Of a stretch of DNA of 64,000 nt, positions 19,649 through 28,585 are shown in pieces. The notes under the pieces were generated by a model, which did not search any database, was not told the DNA's origin, and saw only the letters and a list, made by a program, of their open reading frames with translations. The stretch comes from Ammoniphilus resinae (GTDB taxonomy: Bacteria; Bacillota; Bacilli; Aneurinibacillales; RAOX-1): assembly GCF_017873965.1 (NCBI RefSeq), contig NZ_JAGGKT010000001.1:682001-746000 (forward strand). Direction: 5' to 3'. Each line of letters begins with the position of its first letter. Position 1 is the first letter of the stretch. The position numbers were made by a program, and so were the translations under genes.

Positions 19649-20621
19649 ATTGATTTATAATGAGATGTTAAAACTTGTCCGCAAAAAAAGGATTCTTGTT
19701 ATTATTCTCATTGTTGCGGCGCTGATTCCGCTGTTTACCTATGCCCAATATAAAGTGGCTCAAACTGTGGAGGAAAAACTAGGAACCACAGATTGGCGAG
19801 CTACCTTGCAACAGCAAATTATCGATACACAGAACCGGTTGTCAAGTAGCAGAATATCCGATGAATGGCGTAAACAAATTGAAATTCGCCTTGCACAGCA
19901 ACAATACTATCTGGATCATGATATTAACCCGGCAGTTCCTGGGGCACCTTCTTTTACTCGAAGCTTCCTCGATCAGGCAATCACCCTGTTTCTTCCGCTA
20001 ATGGTGATGGTCATTGCAGCGGATTTGGTATCTTCTGAATTTAGCGGAGGGACCATCAAACTGTTACTGACAAGGCCTATCAATAGGTGGAAGATCCTAT
20101 TGAGTAAATACATTACAATGATCTTTGCTGTTTCCTTCATGCTGCTTGTCGTTAGTGTTTTATCGAGTGTGATTTCCGGACTTGTTTTTGGCTATGGCGG
20201 GTGGACAATGCCCGTTATAACTGGGTTTACAGTCGAGGGTGGGGAGTTGGTTACATCACAGGTATCCTTGCTTCCACAATGGGAATATTTATTGATGGAA
20301 CTGGGTCTCGTTTGGTTTGTCTGTTTGGTGATCGGTACCTTGTCTTTTATGCTTTCGATTTTGCTTCGCAGTACAGCAGCGGGGATGGGTGTGATGCTTG
20401 CCACCCTGATAGCTGGAGCCATCCTGACTAATATGGCTTCATCATGGGAATCGGCAAAATACCTATTTATGTTGAACCTTCAGTTGACAGACTACCTTGC
20501 GGGAATGGCTCCGCCAGTAGAGGGAATGACTTTAGGTTTTTCGCTTTCTGTGTTGAGCGTGTGGGGGCTTGCGGGGTTATTGACCTCGTTTCTGGTGTTT
20601 ACAAAGCGGGATGTTTATTAG
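19641..20621 (+). CDS. ABC-2 type transporter, permease
   Basis: The 326-residue permease has one N-terminal membrane segment at about 18-36, a large extracellular loop (about 40-115) rich in Gln, and five further segments from about 117 to 320. The loop between the first and second segments and the SEFSGGTIKLLLTRPINRW motif are typical of ABC-2 permeases of the BcrB/NatB type. TTG start. It is translationally coupled to the ATPase and followed by a bidirectional terminator. Confidence 0.87.
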   Translation: MIKLIYNEMLKLVRKKRILVIILIVAALIPLFTYAQYKVAQTVEEKLGTTDWRATLQQQIIDTQNRLSSSRISDEWRKQIEIRLAQQQYYLDHDINPAVPGAPSFTRSFLDQAITLFLPLMVMVIAADLVSSEFSGGTIKLLLTRPINRWKILLSKYITMIFAVSFMLLVVSVLSSVISGLVFGYGGWTMPVITGFTVEGGELVTSQVSLLPQWEYLLMELGLVWFVCLVIGTLSFMLSILLRSTAAGMGVMLATLIAGAILTNMASSWESAKYLFMLNLQLTDYLAGMAPPVEGMTLGFSLSVLSVWGLAGLLTSFLVFTKRDVY

Positions 20622-20627
20622 CAAAAT

Positions 20628-20654
20628 AAAGGCTGCCACTTGATGGCAGCCTTT
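20628..20654. terminator. Bidirectional intrinsic terminator
   Basis: AAAGGCTGCCA pairs with TGGCAGCCTTT across a five-base loop. The stem ends in A and T runs, so it can serve both the ABC permease on the plus strand and the aldolase on the minus strand. Confidence 0.85.
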
Positions 20655-20656
20655 CC

Positions 20657-21424
20657 CTATTTCATAATTTGCGTAACAGCCTGCTGAATCGTTTGGGATA
20701 TGATCGAAATATCCGTTCCGTAGGATAAACAGTTAATTCCCTTATCTCTCCAATAGATCGCCTGTTCAACATTAGGCACAATCATTGCGCAGGGTTTATT
20801 GTATTTGTTACACATGTTAATTACATGATCCATCGCATCCACAAAGATAGGATGTTCAAATTTTCCTGGGACGCCTAAAGATTGGGATAAATCAAATTGT
20901 CCGATCCAAACCATATCTACATGTTCGACTTGGATAATCTCCTCTAAATTTTCTACCCCTTTGGCCGTTTCTGCCTGGGAAACGATTAAAGTTTGTGCAT
21001 TGGCCTTCTTCATCGCTTCGGACATGTCTGTCACTTTGTAATTATCATGGGCAATTCCAAATGCCGTTCCTCTTTTTCCTTCTGGGTGGTATTTGGCAAA
21101 TTGGACAATTTCCGCGATTTGTTCTGCCGATTCTACCATCGGGATCATAACCCCTTTAGCACCAGCATCCAACACCCGGGCGACATACTGGTATTGTCCA
21201 ACGGGAACGCGTACGATTGAAAACAGGTCTGCTCCATCACAATAACGGGCTAGTCGCTTGATCGTGTCAATCCCAAAGCCACTATGCTCCATATCTAATA
21301 CAGCAAAATCTAAGCCGGCACTTTTTAAGATTTGAGCAATTCCTGGGGTGTCAATCTCAATTAAAAAGGTACCGAGAACGGTTTCCTTTTCCATGATTCG
21401 TTTTTTGGTTTCTAAGGCGCCCAT
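20657..21424 (-). CDS. HpcH/HpaI family aldolase
   Basis: A class II, metal-dependent aldolase of the HpcH/HpaI family, 255 residues. The catalytic base region DMEHSGFG and the metal-binding residues in SQAETAKGVENLEEI (Glu) and GQFDLSQSLGVPG (Asp) are present. Relatives cleave 2-keto-3-deoxy acids to pyruvate and an aldehyde. The ATG at 21424 is preferred over one six bases upstream because AAAGGAGA then lies at proper spacing. It overlaps the dehydrogenase stop by one base (TAATG), so the two form an operon. Confidence 0.85.
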   Translation of the reverse strand: MGALETKKRIMEKETVLGTFLIEIDTPGIAQILKSAGLDFAVLDMEHSGFGIDTIKRLARYCDGADLFSIVRVPVGQYQYVARVLDAGAKGVMIPMVESAEQIAEIVQFAKYHPEGKRGTAFGIAHDNYKVTDMSEAMKKANAQTLIVSQAETAKGVENLEEIIQVEHVDMVWIGQFDLSQSLGVPGKFEHPIFVDAMDHVINMCNKYNKPCAMIVPNVEQAIYWRDKGINCLSYGTDISIISQTIQQAVTQIMK

Positions 21425-22470
21425 TAACATTTCTCCTTTTGAGATTGTTCTTTAAATTGATTCAGTTTGCGTTGGAATTCTGGCTTTTCCAGAACCTCTT
21501 TGTTTACCACGTGATCTGGAATATCTCCCTGGATTAATTTCAATACTCCCCTCACATCAGACTCACCAAGTCCGCGATAAAGTTCATCTGTGAATCCTAA
21601 TCCATGCGGGCTGACAATCACATTTTCCATTTGAAGCAATGGATCCTGAGGATCAACAGGTTCGACTGTAAATACATCTAAGCCAGCTCCGGCAATTTCT
21701 TTATTAATTAAGGCTTCGGTAAGTGCCTTTTGATCGACAATTGGACCGCGTGCCGTATTAATGAGGTAAGCAGTTGGTTTCATCTTTTTTAGTTCTTTCT
21801 CACTGATAAAGTGCCTTGTCTGAGGTGTTAAAGGGCAATTCACCGCTAAAAAGTCAGCTTGTTCAAGTAATGTATCGAAGTCAACTAACCGAACTCCCAA
21901 ATCCTCCGCATCTTTTTCGGAAGCATAAGGATCAAATGCTAACTGAATCATTCCGATAGGACTCGCCAACTTAAACATTTCTTTGGCAATATTGCCCATT
22001 CCAATGGAACCCAAAACCTTTCCCTGGAGCCCTATTCCCGGATGATTATATTTATCGTCCCAGCGGCCCTCGCGGGTCAACCGATCCTTAATGAGCAGTT
22101 GTCCACTTAGAGCATAAAGCATTGTCATAATCGCTTGTGCCATCGGTCTACGAACCCCGTCGGGTGCTATGTAAAGAGCAATATTAGCCTCTGTGCATGC
22201 TTCCAGGTCAATCATCTCATAACCTACACCCCAACGCCCAATCGCTGCTAGTCGTTCAACCCCGACAAAGCTTTCTTTCGTGAATTTAGGCAATAACGAA
22301 ATAACGGCATCAAAATCTTTAATTTGGTCAGGTTGAACGACATCGGTATATTCACTCAAGAATTCGTATTCTAGGTCCTCGATCTGATCTAGTAATTCAA
22401 AGCCTATTACATTGATCTCTCCATTTTCATTTAGAAAATCTCGGGTTAGGCCCACACGGAATTTTGCCAT
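21424..22470 (-). CDS. D-isomer specific 2-hydroxyacid dehydrogenase
   Basis: A 348-residue NAD(P)-dependent dehydrogenase of the D-2-hydroxyacid/phosphoglycerate family. The cofactor motif is LGSIGMGNIAKEM, and the catalytic Arg, Glu and His lie in NTARGPIV, FTVEP and SPHGLG. It may reduce a 2-keto acid or oxidise a hydroxyacid linked to the aldolase downstream. The ATG at 22470 follows a textbook TAGGAGG site. Ten extra codons are open upstream but have no ribosome site. A TATAAT-like box lies at 22501-22506 on the minus strand. Confidence 0.86.
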   Translation of the reverse strand: MAKFRVGLTRDFLNENGEINVIGFELLDQIEDLEYEFLSEYTDVVQPDQIKDFDAVISLLPKFTKESFVGVERLAAIGRWGVGYEMIDLEACTEANIALYIAPDGVRRPMAQAIMTMLYALSGQLLIKDRLTREGRWDDKYNHPGIGLQGKVLGSIGMGNIAKEMFKLASPIGMIQLAFDPYASEKDAEDLGVRLVDFDTLLEQADFLAVNCPLTPQTRHFISEKELKKMKPTAYLINTARGPIVDQKALTEALINKEIAGAGLDVFTVEPVDPQDPLLQMENVIVSPHGLGFTDELYRGLGESDVRGVLKLIQGDIPDHVVNKEVLEKPEFQRKLNQFKEQSQKEKC

Positions 22471-22582
22471 TAAATAACCTCCTAGGTTGTTTTTAATCAA
22501 ATTATAACATTTATTTAAACAAATAGAATAGAGATTAAATTGATATAAATATACAAGTTGTAAATGATAGATTTTTTGTTGA

Positions 22583-22594
22583 TTTCCCGGGAAA
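22583..22594. promoter_or_regulatory. Perfect 12-bp palindrome in a divergent intergenic region
   Basis: TTTCCCGGGAAA stands between the minus-strand dehydrogenase and the plus-strand DinB-like gene. It is a candidate operator for one or both. There is no independent evidence for the regulator. Confidence 0.3.
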
Positions 22595-22724
22595 CTTTAT
22601 GAATAAAGTAAAATGGACTTTAATTAACTAGGACCTTGTTAATATGGAGATGCAACCACTTTGTAACAATTGGCGTCTAACTATTGGGTAGGGAACAGGA
22701 ATTTCAAAAATTGGAGGAATGTCT

Positions 22725-23225
22725 GTGGAAAATGATGTAATGCAACTATTTGAGTATCATGTATGGGCTAATCGACTTGTTTTTGAGCATTTGCGAAAGC
22801 TGCCAGAGGATGTATGGGACAAGGAGTTGACTACCGTGTTTCCTTCTGTGTGCTCGTTGATGTCTCATATTTATTCTATGGATCTGATGTGGCTCGGCGT
22901 CTTGCAGGAACGTCCGTTTCATGAGGTGAGGGCGTTGTTGATGCAACTGCTCGAGGAAACGAAAACGGAAAGTCTGGAAAATATGGAAAAGAGATTTGAG
23001 AAAGCAGCGAAAGAATATCAGGATTTTTTGTCTGAGTGTCATCCAGAAAAGATACTTACCCTTGCGCATCCCCAGTATGGTTCGGTCAATACTCCATTGT
23101 CTGGAGTCATACAGCACGTCGTGAATCATGGAACATATCATCGTGGCAACCTAACAGCCATGCTCCGCCAGTCTGGTCATCCCGGTGTGGCAACGGATTA
23201 TGCTTTTTATATGTTTACGATGTAA
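22725..23225 (+). CDS. DinB family protein
   Basis: The 166-residue four-helix protein has the His pattern of DinB/YfiT metal-binding proteins: a His near the N-terminus of the first helix (FEYHVWAN), HIYSMDLMWL in helix two and HVVNHGTYHRGNL in helix three. In Bacillus such proteins are thiol transferases or unknown. The GTG at 22725 is placed seven bases after GGAGG. An ATG at 22719 lies too close to that site. The gene is followed directly by the 52-bp tandem array. Confidence 0.85.
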   Translation: MENDVMQLFEYHVWANRLVFEHLRKLPEDVWDKELTTVFPSVCSLMSHIYSMDLMWLGVLQERPFHEVRALLMQLLEETKTESLENMEKRFEKAAKEYQDFLSECHPEKILTLAHPQYGSVNTPLSGVIQHVVNHGTYHRGNLTAMLRQSGHPGVATDYAFYMFTM

Positions 23226-23242
23226 AGGGGGGCCTGCTACAC

Positions 23243-23780
23243 TGATTCGGACTCAGTCGGGCACCACCTGATGATTTGAGTCCGAATCCAGGCCTTATTC
23301 GGACTCAGTGTGGCACCACCTAATGATTTGAGTCCGAATCCAAGCCTGATTCGGACTCGGTGGAGCGCCTCCCGATGATTTGAGTCCGAATCTAGCCGTG
23401 ATTCGGACACAGTGGAGCGCCCCCCGATGATTTGAGTCCGAATCCAGGCCTTATTCGGACTCAGTGTGGCACCACCCGATGATTTGAGTCCGAATCCAGG
23501 CCTTATTCGGACTCAGTGTGGCACCACCTAATGATTTGAGTCCGAATCCAAGCCTTATTCGGACTCAACGGAGCGCCCCTCGATGATTTGAGTCCGAATT
23601 CAGCTCTTATTCGGACCCAGTGGGGCACCCCCTGATGATTTGAGTCCGAATCTAGCCGTGATTCGGACTCAGTGGAGAGCCCCCTGATGATTTGAGTCCG
23701 AATCCAAGCCTGATTCAGACTCAGTGGGGCGCAACCCGATGAATACAGTCCGAATCCAGCCCTAATCGATCTTAGTGGGA
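23243..23780. repeat. Tandem array of 52-bp palindromic units
   Basis: At least ten units with an exact 52-base period, starting at 23245, 23297, 23349, 23401, 23453, 23505, 23557, 23609, 23661 and 23713, plus a decayed eleventh near 23765. Each unit has ATTCGGACTCA, a variable middle of about 21 bases (with CACC or GCGCC), TGAGTCCGAAT, and a nine-base linker such as CCAGGCCTT. The arms can pair within a unit (21-base loop) or across the linker (nine-base loop). It fills the gap between the convergent dinB-like and rqcH genes. The reverse-strand reading frame through it is a by-product. Confidence 0.93.
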
Positions 23781-23782
23781 AC

Positions 23783-25495
23783 CTACTTCCTCCCCAACGC
23801 CTGCGAAATCCCTTCATCACTATTCACAAAAATGGTTTTCTGGTGATCATAGATTACAAACCCTGGTTTTGCCCCAGCTGGTTTTCGTACGTGCTTAACT
23901 AAAGTGTAGTCCACCGGAATTTGGTTGGAGCCACGCGCTTTACTAAAGTAGGCAGCTAACGAGGCGGCCTCCCGTAGAGTTTGCTCACTAAACTCTCGCG
24001 CCCGAATGACGACATGCGATCCAGGAATATCCTTCGTATGCAGCCAGGTATCTGTGGAAGTAGCAAGTCGGTTTGTTAAATATTCGTTCTGGGTGTTGTT
24101 TTTGCCGACCAATAGATCGATTCCTTCGGAGGATACGTATCGGTCAAGCACTGGCTTCACATTTTTCTTCTTCTTCAGGTTCTTTCTTCCGCGCTGACGG
24201 AGATACCCCCCTTCAACAAGTTCCTCCCGGATTTCTTCTAAATCAGATAACGAGGCAGACTCCAACTGTTGAGCAATCGTCTCAAAATACTTGATCTCCT
24301 CGTTTGCCAATCCAATCTGCTGTTCAATAAACTCTAGACTAGTACGAGCTTTATTATACCTTTTGTAATACTGTTGGGCGTTTTCTGAAGGGGACTTTGC
24401 TGGGTCCATAGGAATTTCCATCAACTGAGATTCCTCATCATAATAATTCTGAACAATAGCAACCGTATCCCCTTTTTTCAATTGATGCATGTAAGCAGTC
24501 AACAACTCGCCAAATAAACGATAACGATCAGCCTCAAGTGCAGCGGATCTTTCATCTTTTAGCTTTTGAATTTTATTTTTATTTTTATCGATTTCATTGG
24601 TCGTGAAGCGGATTAGATCAAGGGCTTTTTGCCTTACCGCATCGCGCTCTGCTTTCCCTGAATAAAAGCGATCAATACATTCACTAATCATAGAAAAAGC
24701 AGCAGTCTCCCCTGAAACATGAGTAAGATCAACTACGGAAAAAACATTCTTCTCATCGCCTTTGACGATTTGGGGATGGTATTCACCATTGCGAATCTGT
24801 TCCATAATCTGTTCGAAAGACGACCATAACGGATCACGTCCACCTAACCCCGCACGATGGACAATTTCTCTCGCAATTAAAGGACTCAATCCAGTAAACT
24901 GTTCAACCAGCTGTTTATCAATTTTGCCGCGATTAAAATCAAGACTGTGTATAAACTCTTCCTTATTAACTAGTAAGGGATTTTTTTTATTTTGTTCAGG
25001 TGGTGCGACATATGTTCTTCCGGGAAGAACGATTCGGTGACGACTGACGCCTGGCGTAACATGATGAATCCCATCGAGGATCATATTTTTCTCAGGATCG
25101 ATTAATAAAATATTGCTGTGCCTTCCCATGATCTCTACGACAAGGCGACGCAAATTGAAATCTCCCAGTTCATCCCGGATTCTCATATCTACATGAATGA
25201 TCCGTTCCATTCCGACTTGACTGATCTTCTCGATGATCGCCCCTTCACAATGCTTGCGAAGAAGCATACAAAACATGGGAGGTTCCAAAGGGTTTTCCCA
25301 TTGATAGTCCGTGAGATGGAAGCGAGGAAAGGAAAAATTTGCCGAGATTAGAAGCCGTCTATTTTCCCCATTTGCCCGGATTTGCATGAGGATATCTGAA
25401 TCAGTTGACTGATAGATTTTCGATATCCTCCCTGTTTTCAGTAAGGAATCACATTCATCTACTATTGCTTTTGTTACAAATCCATCAAATGCCAT
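23783..25495 (-). CDS. rqcH: Rqc2 homologue RqcH (NFACT family)
   Basis: RqcH binds stalled 50S subunits with peptidyl-tRNA and adds C-terminal alanine tails in bacterial ribosome quality control. The 570-residue protein has the N-terminal NFACT-N domain starting MAFDGFVTKAI, a helix-hairpin-helix region (about 175-210), a long coiled coil (about 280-420) and the NFACT-R domain with DIPGSHVVIR near 485. It is yloA in B. subtilis, next to yloB as here. Start at 25495 matches the family; nine open codons upstream are unlikely to be used. The stop lies just past the repeat array. Confidence 0.93.
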   Translation of the reverse strand: MAFDGFVTKAIVDECDSLLKTGRISKIYQSTDSDILMQIRANGENRRLLISANFSFPRFHLTDYQWENPLEPPMFCMLLRKHCEGAIIEKISQVGMERIIHVDMRIRDELGDFNLRRLVVEIMGRHSNILLIDPEKNMILDGIHHVTPGVSRHRIVLPGRTYVAPPEQNKKNPLLVNKEEFIHSLDFNRGKIDKQLVEQFTGLSPLIAREIVHRAGLGGRDPLWSSFEQIMEQIRNGEYHPQIVKGDEKNVFSVVDLTHVSGETAAFSMISECIDRFYSGKAERDAVRQKALDLIRFTTNEIDKNKNKIQKLKDERSAALEADRYRLFGELLTAYMHQLKKGDTVAIVQNYYDEESQLMEIPMDPAKSPSENAQQYYKRYNKARTSLEFIEQQIGLANEEIKYFETIAQQLESASLSDLEEIREELVEGGYLRQRGRKNLKKKKNVKPVLDRYVSSEGIDLLVGKNNTQNEYLTNRLATSTDTWLHTKDIPGSHVVIRAREFSEQTLREAASLAAYFSKARGSNQIPVDYTLVKHVRKPAGAKPGFVIYDHQKTIFVNSDEGISQALGRK

Positions 25496-25525
25496 ATTTC
25501 CCACTCCATTTCCATTCCGCGAAGG

Positions 25526-25634
25526 GGGGTCAGACCCTAGTCGAAATTTGTCGAAGTAATAAGTAAGGTATCTACACTTTGAATCATCATAGAGTTAGGG
25601 TGAATCCGACAAATTTCGACTAGGGTCTGACCCC
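25526..25634. repeat. 109-bp element with perfect 28-bp inverted ends (GGGGTCAGACC family, copy 1)
   Basis: The left end, 25526-25553, starts GGGGTCAGACCCTAGTCGAA. The right end, 25607-25634, is its exact reverse complement. The 53-base interior contains no ORF. A shorter relative (GGGGTCAGACCCCAGTCGA) is at 42721-42770. The element lies between the divergent rqcH and yloB genes. Confidence 0.9.
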
Positions 25635-25730
25635 GTTATGAGGTAAGTATAAACCAAAACGCCAACAGAGGTAAAATCAAATCATTTTTTAACGCTTGTC
25701 TGAATATCTTGGAAAGGAGGATAAGCCCAT

Positions 25731-25748
25731 ATGTACTTTATGGACTAG
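25731..25748 (+). other. Possible five-codon leader ORF before yloB
   Basis: A strong ribosome site, AAAGGAGG, stands 11 bases before an ATG that encodes MYFMD and stops at TAG. That TAG is part of TAGGAGGGAC, the ribosome site for the yloB GTG at 25763. The arrangement may couple translation of yloB to a mini-ORF. It may also be chance. Confidence 0.35.
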
Positions 25749-25762
25749 GAGGGACAGAAAAC

Positions 25763-28492
25763 GTGAGTAGAAATCAATGGTACAACTCATCTACAAGTGA
25801 ATGTGTGGAAATGATGCAAACCCATGTGGAAAAGGGACTTTCCGCAAAAAGTGCAAAAGAGAGATTGGAGCAGGTAGGAGAAAATATTTTAGAAGAAAAA
25901 CAGAAAATCTCCCCCTGGGTGATTTTATTAGGGCAATTTAAGGATTTTATGGTTCTTGTCCTGCTTGCGGCAACCTTAATATCCGGTTTGCTAGGAGAAT
26001 ATATGGATGCCTTGACGATTATTGCGATCGTTTTAATTAATGGGATCCTCGGATTTGTTCAGGAGTACCGTGCGGAAAAGTCTCTTGGGGCCTTAAAGGA
26101 ATTAACAGCACCAACTGCACATGTCATCCGCGACGGAGAATTGCAACAAATCCCAGCAAAAGATGTTGTACCGGGTGATCTGGTTTACTTTGAAGGGGGA
26201 GATCGAATCCCGGCAGATGTACGGATCATAGCTAGTAGTGGACTGCATGTTGAAGAATCAGCTTTAACCGGAGAATCCATGCCCGTTCTAAAACAAGAGG
26301 GTGTCATTACGCAAACGGATATGCCACTCGGAGACCAAACGAATATGGCCTTTAAGGGAACTTTAGTGACAAGAGGGACAGGTCAAGGAATTGTGGTTGG
26401 AACCGGGATGCAAACCGAAATCGGAAAAATTGCCGCATTGATTCAGTCTACTGAAACCTTGCAAACCCCTTTGCAGCAAAGATTAGAACAGCTGGGTAAA
26501 ATTTTAATTGTAGTAGCTCTAGCTTTAACAGCGATGGTGGTAGTGGCAGGAATTATGCACCAGCATGATCCTTATCAAATGTTTTTGGCCGGTGTTAGTT
26601 TAGCTGTTGCAGCAATTCCAGAGGGATTGCCAGCGATTGTGACCATTGCCCTCGCCTTAGGAGTCCAGCGGATGATTAAGCGAAAAGCGATTGTGCGGAA
26701 GCTTCCATCTGTAGAAACGCTTGGTTGTGCAACCGTGATCTGTTCAGATAAGACAGGAACCCTAACGCAAAATAAAATGACCGTCACGCAAATTTGGGTG
26801 GAAGGCAAGAACGTAGAGGTATCAGGTACCGGCTATGTACCCGAAGGGAAATTCAGATTACAGGGCGGAGAAATCCATCCCACTCGAAACAGTGCCCTAT
26901 CAAGGCTACTTCTACTCAATTATTTATGTAATAATGCGAAGCTCGTCGAAGAAAAGATAGAGAAAAAATCTCTACTTCGGAAAGAGAAAAAGCAATGGGA
27001 AATCATTGGTGACCCGACGGAAGGGGCCTTGCTCGTTTGTTCAGAAAAGGCTGGAATCCCGGCGCATGCGAAGACGTGGCAGAGAGTCAAGGAATTTCCG
27101 TTTGATTCAAGTCGGAAGATGATGTCCGTCCTTGTCAGGGATGCGCATGGTGCACAAATGATATCTGTCAAAGGGGCGCCAGATATTCTTTTAAACCGCT
27201 GCAGTAAGGTGTATTGGAATGGCAGTATCAGCCCATTGACGCCCGCCTTAAAAAAGCAAATTCTCCAGCAAAATATGGAGATGGCCGAACAGGCTTTGCG
27301 TGTCCTTGCAGTTGCTTATCGGGAACCGAAGTCAGGTGAGCGAGTCATTGATGAGAACCAAGCTGAAAGGGATTTAATCTTTGTTGGATTGAGCGGTATG
27401 ATCGATCCACCGCGCGATGGAGTGAAGCAGGCAATAAAGGAATGCCGGATGGCTGGGATTAAGACGGTTATGATAACCGGGGATCATCAGATCACGGCAC
27501 AAGCCATTGCCCATAAACTAGGAATCTTGCCAAAAGGTGGGTTGACAATAAATGGACAGGATCTTTATAATATGTCCAACGAAGAATTTGAAAGAAAAAT
27601 CGAAGATATTTACGTTTATGCGAGGGTTTCCCCGGAACATAAATTAAAAATTGTACAAACCCTGCAGGCAAAGGGTCATGTTGTTGCCATGACAGGTGAT
27701 GGGGTCAATGACGCACCAGCAATCAAGGCGGCCAATATAGGAATTGCCATGGGAATTACGGGGACAGATGTATCGAAAGAGGCATCTTCTCTCGTGCTAG
27801 CTGACGACAACTTTGCCACGATTGAAGCTGCGATAGAAGAAGGACGTACAATTTATGATAACATCCGCAAGTTTATTCGCTACTTATTAGCCTCTAACGT
27901 AGGTGAAATTTTGGTAATGTTCCTTGCGATGATGGCAGGAATGCCGCTGCCACTGGTTCCAATTCAAATTCTTTGGGTCAATCTTGTGACTGATGGATTG
28001 CCAGCTATGGCTTTAGGGGTTGATCAAGCGGAAGCAGATACCATGAACAGACCGCCACGGCCTAGCAAGGAAAGTATTTTCTCACGGGGCCTAGGTTGGA
28101 AAATCATTAGCCGTGGAGTGTTAATTGGCGTCTGTACGCTAGCGGCGTTCTGGCTTGCCTTGCAGGAGAATCCGAACCACTTAATAGAGGCCCAGACGAT
28201 TGCTTTCTCTACGCTTGTGATGGCTCAATTGATCCATGTTTTTGATTGCCGCAGTGAATATTCCATCTTCCACAGAAACCCGTTTCAAAATAAATATTTG
28301 GTAGTCGCTGTCATTGTTTCGGTTCTTTTACTGTTGGGGGTCATCTACTATGAGCCGCTTCAACCAATTTTCCGGACTGTCCCACTTGATATGAATCAAT
28401 GGATCTTGGTATTAACATTAGCTGCGATTCCAACGTTATTAGTTGGCGTAATGCGTCTATTCTATGATGCTTTAAGAGCAAAAACCAGATAA
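25763..28492 (+). CDS. yloB: Calcium-transporting P-type ATPase (YloB type)
   Basis: A type IIA P-type ATPase of 909 residues that pumps Ca2+ across the membrane. Ten membrane segments are expected. The actuator motif LTGESMPV is near 180, the phosphorylation site CSDKTGTLTQNKMT near 330, and the hinge MTGDGVNDAPAIK near 635. It is very close to B. subtilis YloB in the motifs I can recall (PLPLVPIQILWVNLVTDG, PPLRP-like tail). The GTG at 25763 gives the expected N-terminus. A TTG at 25709 would add 18 residues but has no ribosome site. The same ylo gene order follows. Confidence 0.92.
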   Translation: MSRNQWYNSSTSECVEMMQTHVEKGLSAKSAKERLEQVGENILEEKQKISPWVILLGQFKDFMVLVLLAATLISGLLGEYMDALTIIAIVLINGILGFVQEYRAEKSLGALKELTAPTAHVIRDGELQQIPAKDVVPGDLVYFEGGDRIPADVRIIASSGLHVEESALTGESMPVLKQEGVITQTDMPLGDQTNMAFKGTLVTRGTGQGIVVGTGMQTEIGKIAALIQSTETLQTPLQQRLEQLGKILIVVALALTAMVVVAGIMHQHDPYQMFLAGVSLAVAAIPEGLPAIVTIALALGVQRMIKRKAIVRKLPSVETLGCATVICSDKTGTLTQNKMTVTQIWVEGKNVEVSGTGYVPEGKFRLQGGEIHPTRNSALSRLLLLNYLCNNAKLVEEKIEKKSLLRKEKKQWEIIGDPTEGALLVCSEKAGIPAHAKTWQRVKEFPFDSSRKMMSVLVRDAHGAQMISVKGAPDILLNRCSKVYWNGSISPLTPALKKQILQQNMEMAEQALRVLAVAYREPKSGERVIDENQAERDLIFVGLSGMIDPPRDGVKQAIKECRMAGIKTVMITGDHQITAQAIAHKLGILPKGGLTINGQDLYNMSNEEFERKIEDIYVYARVSPEHKLKIVQTLQAKGHVVAMTGDGVNDAPAIKAANIGIAMGITGTDVSKEASSLVLADDNFATIEAAIEEGRTIYDNIRKFIRYLLASNVGEILVMFLAMMAGMPLPLVPIQILWVNLVTDGLPAMALGVDQAEADTMNRPPRPSKESIFSRGLGWKIISRGVLIGVCTLAAFWLALQENPNHLIEAQTIAFSTLVMAQLIHVFDCRSEYSIFHRNPFQNKYLVVAVIVSVLLLLGVIYYEPLQPIFRTVPLDMNQWILVLTLAAIPTLLVGVMRLFYDALRAKTR

Positions 28493-28501
28493 ATTTTTAT
28501 G

Positions 28502-28534
28502 ATAAGCAACGGCTAATTGCCGTTGCTTATTTTC
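28502..28534 (+). terminator. Intrinsic terminator of yloB
   Basis: A 12-base stem, ATAAGCAACGGC against GCCGTTGCTTAT with loop TAATT, is followed by TTTT. It lies between yloB and yloC. Confidence 0.85.
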
Positions 28535-28585
28535 CAAACAAAATTTGGACGTCAAATCCACGACACGGAGGGTGGTGAGTGAATT

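Noticed and set aside
23243-23780. CRISPR-like array
   Set aside because: The whole 52-base unit repeats, including the middle and linker, which vary only by a few bases. There are no unique spacers and no cas genes.
23503-23820. 105-codon minus-strand ORF
   Set aside because: It runs through the 52-bp repeats and into the 3' end of rqcH, and the frame changes each unit. It is a by-product of the repeat.
25709-25762. TTG start giving an 18-residue extension of YloB
   Set aside because: There is no ribosome site before the TTG and the extra residues do not match the family. GTG at 25763 does.
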